A stretch of DNA of 6,686 nt from Prevotellaceae bacterium (GTDB lineage Bacteria > Bacteroidota > Bacteroidia > Bacteroidales > UBA932), in contig JAISRS010000042.1 in assembly GCA_031273485.1 (NCBI GenBank), positions 1 through 6,686 on the forward strand, read 5' to 3'. This document shows positions 6,121 to 6,686 of this stretch, piece after piece. Position numbers and translations under genes: made by a program. The notes under the pieces are model-generated. The model saw only the letters and a list, made by a program, of their open reading frames with translations, had not been told where the DNA came from and searched no databases. Position 1 is the stretch's first letter, and each line of letters starts with the position of its first letter.

Positions 6121-6140
6121 AAAACAACTTGAGTTGTTTT
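6121..6140. other. Nine-bp inverted repeat at the array edge
   Basis: The arms aaaacaact (6121-6129) and agttgtttt (6132-6140) are perfect complements and overlap the first array unit. Read on the minus strand the hairpin is followed by a T-rich run (tctttttcttt), so it could end leftward transcription out of the array. The natural loop is short. Confidence 0.45.
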
Positions 6141-6485
6141 CACGGGTGGTGGAACCTGTTTTTTTCCTGTGTAGCCGTTTTCACGGGCGGTGAAACACGT
6201 TTTTTTTCCGGAAAGCCGTTTTCACGAGCGGTGAAACACGTTTTTTTCCGGGAAGCCGTTTTCACGAGCGGTGAAACACGTTTTTTTTCCGGGAAGCCGT
6301 TTTCACGGGCGGTGAAACTCGTTTTTTTCCGGGAAGCCGTTTTCACGGGCGGTGAAACACGTTTTTTTTCCGGGAAGCCGTTTTCACGAGCGGTGACACA
6401 CGTTTTTTTTCTATGACGCCGTTTTCACGGGCGGTGAAACTCGTTTTTTGACACTGTTTTCACCGGTTGTGAAACACATTTTTTG
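6137..6485. repeat. Nine-unit ~41-bp tandem array of hairpin plus T-tract
   Basis: ttttcac begins units at 6137, 6178, 6219, 6259, 6300, 6340, 6381, 6422 and 6457, a period of 40-41 bp set by seven or eight T residues, with the last unit shorter. Each unit has ttttcac, a five-base loop (gggcg or gagcg), gtgaaac, then acacg or actcg, a T run, and ccgggaagccg. The arms form a 6-bp stem kept in nearly every unit, while the loop and the units at both edges vary. On the plus strand each unit resembles a weak intrinsic terminator. The array ends about 50 bp before the start of the rightmost gene. ORFs run through it on both strands because two units total 81 bp, but I see no sign they are genes. 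Confidence 0.92.
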
Positions 6486-6533
6486 ATTTTAATATTAAAC
6501 TTTAGTAATAATTATTTTAAAACATTTTTGATT

Positions 6534-6686
6534 ATGAAAATAGAAATAGTTCGCACACATTATGCAAATTTTAGAAACAGTGAATTTCCCACTGCTTACA
6601 AACAAACCAAGAAGATTTGTGACAAACACGACATTGTAAACCTGCATTTGGGCAAAAGCTACGGCGAAGTGACCGCTTTTAGTCCC
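6534..6686 (+). CDS. Hypothetical protein, N-terminal part only
   Basis: An open frame of 51 codons from ATG at 6534 to the window edge, so only the N terminus is visible. It starts MKIEIVRTHYANF and includes KKICDKHDIVNLHLGKSYGE. Codon use is mixed rather than repetitive, it is hydrophilic, and there is no signal peptide or membrane segment. The AT-rich sequence before it has no clear Shine-Dalgarno, as for the other large genes, and no clear TAnnTTTG box. It is the only plus-strand gene and lies just past the terminator-like array. I do not recognise the family, and no function can be assigned from this fragment. Confidence 0.7.
   Translation, partial: MKIEIVRTHYANFRNSEFPTAYKQTKKICDKHDIVNLHLGKSYGEVTAFSP

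Noticed and set aside
6137..6485. CRISPR array or integron attC sites
   Set aside because: The units are contiguous with no unique spacers, and they lack the length and arm layout of attC sites; no cas or integrase gene is present.

Overview
The window looks like a chromosomal fragment from a member of the Bacteroidota, probably Bacteroidales or a close relative. The evidence is as follows. Two good promoter candidates match the TTTG-N19/20-TAnnTTTG pattern of that phylum. The large genes start without Shine-Dalgarno sequences. The intergenic DNA is AT-rich and full of modules such as attcgtgtaattcgtgg and aattacgaatt, which are common in that phylum. No rRNA, tRNA, CRISPR array or intact insertion sequence is visible.

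Layout. Positions 1-290 hold a 42-bp tandem repeat array, a terminator-like palindrome pair and a short interspersed repeat. Three full-length genes follow, all on the minus strand. copA (289-2475) is a Cu(I)-exporting P1B ATPase, phoH (2580-3533) is a PhoH-like ATPase, and metY (3929-5230) is O-acetylhomoserine sulfhydrylase. phoH has its own promoter (3573-3603) and lies 104 bp upstream of copA. That gap consists almost wholly of repeats and an 18-bp inverted repeat, so copA may be read from the phoH promoter. metY ends in a clear intrinsic terminator (3872-3912) and is therefore a separate transcription unit.

The most informative regulatory region is upstream of metY. A 20-codon ORF with a real AGGAG ribosome binding site encodes a peptide with Cys and Met codons (MGKCYMRMC, then FFQRRRVSSID). 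It is followed by an intrinsic terminator whose 3' arm is copied, as CGCCGGA, inside the Arg codons of the small ORF. This is the architecture of a ribosome-mediated attenuator that senses sulfur amino acids, and it fits metY, which makes homocysteine. Two promoter candidates lie further upstream. The stronger (5632-5662) carries two inverted repeats and sits directly before a 32-codon ORF of unknown status.

Positions 5711-6060 are a mosaic of repeats built from aattcgt and aaatcc-GNA-ggattt modules, including a 54-bp tandem duplication. Positions 6137-6485 hold nine units of about 41 bp, each a ttttcac/gtgaaa hairpin followed by a T tract. A plus-strand gene that I do not recognise starts at 6534 and runs off the window.
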